64,000 bases of DNA from Lutibacter sp. B2 (GTDB taxonomy: Bacteria > Bacillota > Clostridia > Peptostreptococcales > Thermotaleaceae): NCBI GenBank assembly GCA_015686845.1, contig JADPRS010000012.1, forward strand, positions 26,523 through 90,522, given 5' to 3'. The notes beneath the pieces were generated by a model. The model saw only the letters and a list, made by a program, of their open reading frames with translations, was not told where the DNA came from and ran no database searches. The position numbers were made by a program, and so were the translations under genes. Below, one piece after another: positions 60,489-64,000 of this stretch (within the stretch, counting starts at the first letter, position 1; each line of letters starts with the position of its first letter).

Positions 60489-63010
60489 TCATTTACCCCT
60501 TCTCTATCTAAACTATTCTTCAATCTATGGTATATATATGATATTCCTATTAACACAAATCCAAAGCAAATATAGCCTATAATTTTTCCAGCTACACTTA
60601 AAAATGCTAGGTCAAATATAAAAAGTTTTCCTGTAGCAAATATTGAAAGTCCTAATCCTAATCTCCTAATTAGCATAAATTTTTTCTTAAATCCATATAC
60701 AATATACACAAAGGACATAACAATAAAGAATATACTTACGATTAGATTTATATTGTTAAAATTAAATTGTTCTATTAAAAATGTTGTTGAGATTCCTAAA
60801 ATATATACAGCTAAAATAATAGGATAAATCTCTATGCTTAAACATCTTTTTTCTATAATTTTTATAATAATATCCCTTATACTAAAGAATACAAATACAT
60901 CATACAGTATAATAATTACCATGGATATAGCTCTTAATGTTACACTTTCTACAAATTCAAATCCATTTAAGTTTATATAAATCCCTATAACATCTACTAT
61001 AATATAAAGTCCAAGAACCATATTCTTAACGATATGATCTTGTATAATATGAATTTTAGATACAATATACGCAAATAAAGCTGTAGCTACTGCCATTAAA
61101 ATATAATAGTAAAAATCCGAAAACATGATAATATCAACCATATTACTATTCATCATTTTATCAAATACGCTATCATATAATTGGTTTACCATTCTCACTA
61201 TATATATCCATGAATTTACTATTGTAAAGTACTTAAAAACAAATAATAACTTACCCTTTTTAGTATCTTTAAAAAATTCGCTGCTATTTAACTTATGTAC
61301 ATACAATGAAAGTATATAGATTACCCCCAAAGTCATAATCGTATATTTTAACATAAAGTAGTTATAAGCCCAAGTACTAAGGAAATCAATAGCCACAAAA
61401 TCTAAGAAGCATAGAATAAAGACAATCCAACCAACAAACTCCATTTTCAAGACATCATTCTTTCCCCCATAATATATAAGGAGTATTGATTCTATTAACC
61501 ATCCCAAACAAGCCCATTTCATTCCTATTTGAAAGGGGATCATAAGTACAGCGAAAGTCATTGCTGTTATATAGAATAATGCTTCTGTTCCTTCTTCTTG
61601 TGATGCATTCTTTCTTATATGCTGTCCTAATGCCAAATATATTAATGAATACATAAGGGCTAAAATTCCTTTAAAGGAACTATATCCGCCATTTTCAAAA
61701 ATCGAATACACAAGCAAACTATTCACCACAGTATTTAAAGAAAGTAAAGCAACATCCATTTTTTTTAGTTTTACATTTTCTTTCATTGGATAAATGAGTG
61801 TTATTAATAAATACATTACAAAAGTCAAGATGGCATAAACGATCCCAATCGTTTCATTCATACATTGTGTAGTCAAATACACAAGACATGGAATGTTTAG
61901 TATAAAACTTATATAATTTATATAAACCCATTTTCTTTTTATTGAAATTCCTAAAACCAGTAGATTTAAAATAATCAAATATGCCATAGCTATATATATG
62001 CCCATCTCTGATAATCCTTCTACAAATACATAACTAAAAAATGGAAGATATCCACCAAATAGTGATACGCCACATATAGTCATTGAGTTATATCGTAAAG
62101 ATAATGTTATAGAAACCATTGTTATTAGAAGTGAAATAATCATACTTACATGTATACCTGTTATTCCTAAAATAAAATAACAACTAAACACAGATAGATA
62201 TAATATTCCGATCCCTCCACCACATAAACCTAATGCAAATATATTCTTATCTTTCCTATTAAACCATTCTCCAGTTCCTAGGAATACCCCTCCTAATAAA
62301 AATCCTGATATTCCTTTCATATATACATTAAACCATGTAGAAAAAGTATATTTCATAGCAGTGGAAATCCCTAATAAAAGTAGTATTACACCTATCTTAT
62401 TAATCCAACTAAGACCGATCTTCACTTCTAAATCATTATACTTTTTCTTCTTTTCTATAGCCTCTTCACTCAAACTCTCATTCTTTAACTCATTATACTC
62501 TCTTTTAATCCCTTGCAATAAATTATCTTTTTCCGATATAACATGATTTTTTCTTTCTGTGATTTTTTCTTTAATTTCCAGTTTCAATGTATTGATTTTG
62601 CTAAATACTTCTTCTTTTTCTGTATTCAACTCTCGATTTGCTACTTTTTGAATTTTATCTATTTTTCCTTTAGCCGATACTTCTAATGCCTGTAATTTAT
62701 TTATAGCCCCTTTACTTTCTTTCTGAAAATAGATATCTACCTTCTTCTTTGAAGCATTCAATAAAGCATTTTTTTCATTAATCATTTGTTCTTTTAATGC
62801 AATTTTAAAAGCCATATTTTCATCCGCTAATTTGCTGCGATTTATTTCTAATTCTTTTGTTGTATTTTTATACTTTTCTATTTCTTTTTTTAAAGCAATA
62901 TTTTCGTTGACTGCATCATTTACATTTAACTCTTTTATAAGTCCTTCGTATTGCTTTAATACCTCCTTTTGACCGGACAACAAACGATCTATTTTTTCTC
63001 TAATCTCCAC
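60485..63010 (-). CDS. DUF2339 giant membrane protein
   Basis: The protein has 841 residues, starting with GTG at 63010 (GGAG 7 bases upstream). The first 185 residues are a long Lys/Glu-rich coiled coil. About 20 or more closely packed membrane helices follow (from residue 200). KIGVILLLLGISTAMKYTFS and GFLLGGVFLGTGEWFNRK are the DUF2339 start. The family is widespread, but its function is unknown. The N-terminal coil is longer than in many members. It overlaps the DUF3999 gene by 4 bp. Confidence 0.85.
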   Translation of the reverse strand: MEIREKIDRLLSGQKEVLKQYEGLIKELNVNDAVNENIALKKEIEKYKNTTKELEINRSKLADENMAFKIALKEQMINEKNALLNASKKKVDIYFQKESKGAINKLQALEVSAKGKIDKIQKVANRELNTEKEEVFSKINTLKLEIKEKITERKNHVISEKDNLLQGIKREYNELKNESLSEEAIEKKKKYNDLEVKIGLSWINKIGVILLLLGISTAMKYTFSTWFNVYMKGISGFLLGGVFLGTGEWFNRKDKNIFALGLCGGGIGILYLSVFSCYFILGITGIHVSMIISLLITMVSITLSLRYNSMTICGVSLFGGYLPFFSYVFVEGLSEMGIYIAMAYLIILNLLVLGISIKRKWVYINYISFILNIPCLVYLTTQCMNETIGIVYAILTFVMYLLITLIYPMKENVKLKKMDVALLSLNTVVNSLLVYSIFENGGYSSFKGILALMYSLIYLALGQHIRKNASQEEGTEALFYITAMTFAVLMIPFQIGMKWACLGWLIESILLIYYGGKNDVLKMEFVGWIVFILCFLDFVAIDFLSTWAYNYFMLKYTIMTLGVIYILSLYVHKLNSSEFFKDTKKGKLLFVFKYFTIVNSWIYIVRMVNQLYDSVFDKMMNSNMVDIIMFSDFYYYILMAVATALFAYIVSKIHIIQDHIVKNMVLGLYIIVDVIGIYINLNGFEFVESVTLRAISMVIIILYDVFVFFSIRDIIIKIIEKRCLSIEIYPIILAVYILGISTTFLIEQFNFNNINLIVSIFFIVMSFVYIVYGFKKKFMLIRRLGLGLSIFATGKLFIFDLAFLSVAGKIIGYICFGFVLIGISYIYHRLKNSLDREGVNE

Positions 63011-63102
63011 ATACTCACTCCCTTAATTCTATTCTTATCTCTTATCATTAAAATTTAACTATAGTTCCAATATATACAATATCATCTTTTTTGTCTAAAT
63101 AC

Positions 63103-63148
63103 AAAAAGACTTGTAGTAGTATTTTTTCATACTCTACAAGTCTTTTTT
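63103..63148 (-). terminator. Intrinsic terminator after tRNA-Arg
   Basis: The arms AAAAAGACTTGTAG and CTACAAGTCTTTTT have an inner GTAT/ATAC pair. A T-rich tail follows on the minus strand. It lies just downstream of the tRNA. Confidence 0.88.
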
Positions 63149-63150
63149 AC

Positions 63151-63227
63151 TGGCACGCCCTGAGGGACTCGAACCCCCGACGCCTAGATTCGAAGTCTAG
63201 CACTCTATCCAACTGAGCTAAGGACGC
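63151..63227 (-). tRNA. tRNA-Arg(UCG)
   Basis: It is 77 nt with the CCA encoded. The acceptor GCGTCCT/AGGGCGT has a G-U pair at the end. The D-arm is TAGCTCAGTTGGATAGAG. The anticodon stem CTAGA/TCTAG has loop CTTCGAA, so the anticodon is TCG. The T-loop TTCGAGT is present. It reads the CGA codon. Confidence 0.96.
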
Positions 63228-63278
63228 ATATATTTTAACATTTTAATTATACACTAATACCTTCCATTTTTCAAGATA

Positions 63279-63326
63279 ATAAAAAAAGTCTGCAACCAAT
63301 CATAATTGATTACAAACATTTTTTAT
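63279..63326 (-). terminator. Intrinsic terminator of the RDD gene
   Basis: An imperfect stem with inner AATCA/TGATT arms and outer AAAAAAGT/ACATTTTTT arms has a T-run on the minus strand. It is just past the RDD stop. Confidence 0.7.
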
Positions 63327-63329
63327 AAC

Positions 63330-63887
63330 TTATTCTTTTTCTAAAACAAGCGTCCCTGCAATTTTGTCATGCAACGTTTGCTTCTTTTTTGTAAATAATG
63401 CTACTAAAAAACCTATACATAAAGTAACCGCAGATAGATACTTTGCAAAAAATCTACCAGTTGCTCTCCCTAAACTTAATCTATCTCCATTCATATCAGT
63501 AACTTTCAATCCTAATGCCATTTTACCTACTGTTGCTTGTTTTTTAGAACTGTGTAATAATGCATAATATGCCCAACCTACAATAACACCAAATACTATG
63601 GCTATAAATGGATTAGGTTGATAATAAGGATCAGTTGATGCCCTAACAAATTGCCATATACTTATAGGTATACAACATATACTAACAATTACACCATCTA
63701 ATATATACGCTATTACCCTTTTAAGAAATGATGCATATTTAAAGTCTACTACTTCTTGCATTTCCCAAGGATCAACATTACTTTGACTTTCAACACCATC
63801 ATTTTTTTCTAGTGTAACTTTTGTACTACATTGCGTACAAACTTCTAAATCCCCTGAAATCTCTTTCCCACATTTTTTACAATTCAT
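63330..63887 (-). CDS. RDD-family membrane protein with zinc ribbon
   Basis: The protein has 185 residues from the ATG at 63887, following GGGGG. The N-terminus is a zinc ribbon (MNCKKCGKEISGDLEVCTQC, four Cys). An RDD domain follows: FLKRVIAYILDGVIVSICCI with the Arg-Asp pair, and a central helix (AIVFGVIVGWAYYALLHSS). Then come KQATVGKMALGLKVTD and LGRATGRFFAKYLS, with three membrane helices in all. The role is unknown; RDD proteins have been linked to ion transport. Monocistronic. Confidence 0.9.
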   Translation of the reverse strand: MNCKKCGKEISGDLEVCTQCSTKVTLEKNDGVESQSNVDPWEMQEVVDFKYASFLKRVIAYILDGVIVSICCIPISIWQFVRASTDPYYQPNPFIAIVFGVIVGWAYYALLHSSKKQATVGKMALGLKVTDMNGDRLSLGRATGRFFAKYLSAVTLCIGFLVALFTKKKQTLHDKIAGTLVLEKE

Positions 63888-63910
63888 TTTTCTTGTCCCC
63901 CTTTTACAAT

Positions 63911-63934
63911 AAAAAACCAACACGTATGTGTTGG
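63911..63934 (-). terminator. Intrinsic terminator after tRNA-Gly
   Basis: The stem CCAACAC/GTGTTGG (63917-63923, 63928-63934) has a 4-base loop and a six-T run on the minus strand. Confidence 0.88.
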
Positions 63935-63946
63935 CTTCTTTTATAT

Positions 63947-64000
63947 TGGAGCGGATGATGAGAATCGAACTCACATAGCCAGCTTGGAAGGCTGGAGTTT
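63947..64000 (-). tRNA. tRNA-Gly(UCC), 5' part outside window
   Basis: The visible 3' part contains the anticodon arm CCAGC/GCTGG with loop CTTCCAA (anticodon TCC). The T-arm GTGAG-TTCGATT-CTCAT, acceptor end CCGCTCC and encoded CCA follow. The 5' end (acceptor and D-arm) is beyond the window edge. Confidence 0.9.

Overview
The window is a 64 kb piece of a low-GC, spore-forming Clostridia-type chromosome. The base composition is strongly AT-rich, and Shine-Dalgarno sites are of the GGAGG type. Sporulation spoVA genes, class III PhaEC, HgdB/HgdC-like proteins, DUF2339/DUF4173/DUF2975 families and ECF and Mn2+-riboswitch systems are all present. The exact genus cannot be read from the sequence. 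Most genes lie on the minus strand, so that strand is probably the leading one here.

Layout, left to right. (1) 1-2.8 kb: a cut-off membrane protein, then a tubulin/FtsZ-like GTPase behind a winged-helix protein, a strong promoter and two clusters of 11-bp iterons. This is the layout of a type III (TubZRC) partition locus. (2) 2.8-5.6 kb: a polyhydroxyalkanoate operon phaJ-phaE-phaC with a large nested inverted repeat between phaE and phaC. (3) 6-14 kb: a metallopeptidase, a HTH/DUF2975/DUF4173 membrane cluster, a repeat-containing exported protein, a LysO-like exporter and a Rad3-type helicase with a Cas4-like nuclease domain. (4) 14-18.3 kb: a phosphoesterase and two neighbouring ArsR-controlled arsenic/metalloid modules. 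(5) 18.4-27 kb: assorted single genes, including a dicarboxylate/glutamate symporter, a Y-family polymerase, a SulP transporter and a soluble PAS/GAF histidine kinase. (6) 27.2-31.8 kb: a queuosine operon in which queD-queE-queC follow an HgdB-like and an HgdC-like gene, all behind a preQ1-I-like leader, then a UPF0016 manganese exporter behind a yybP-ykoY riboswitch. (7) 31.9-42.8 kb: a looser region with several decayed genes (L,D-transpeptidase, IS66 transposase tail, lipoprotein, GH3 glucosidase, possible chemoreceptor scrap) among intact regulators and transporters. (8) 42.9-51.6 kb: a complete galactose regulon read mglB-mglA-mglC-galK-galE-galT-galM from one clear promoter. (9) 51.7-54.4 kb: a GntR/YtrA-type ABC operon and endonuclease IV. 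(10) 54.6-59.2 kb: an exonuclease and a spoVA operon of the mobile-type layout (DUF1657, DUF421, spoVAC, spoVAD, spoVAEb). (11) 59.2-64 kb: a DUF2339/DUF3999 pair, tRNA-Arg(UCG), an RDD protein and a partial tRNA-Gly(UCC).

Two loci look most worth follow-up. One is the tubZ-tubR-iteron locus, set among ordinary chromosomal genes. The other is the ATP-driven dehydratase/reductase-like pair that heads the queuosine operon. No CRISPR array, rRNA or intact insertion sequence was seen.
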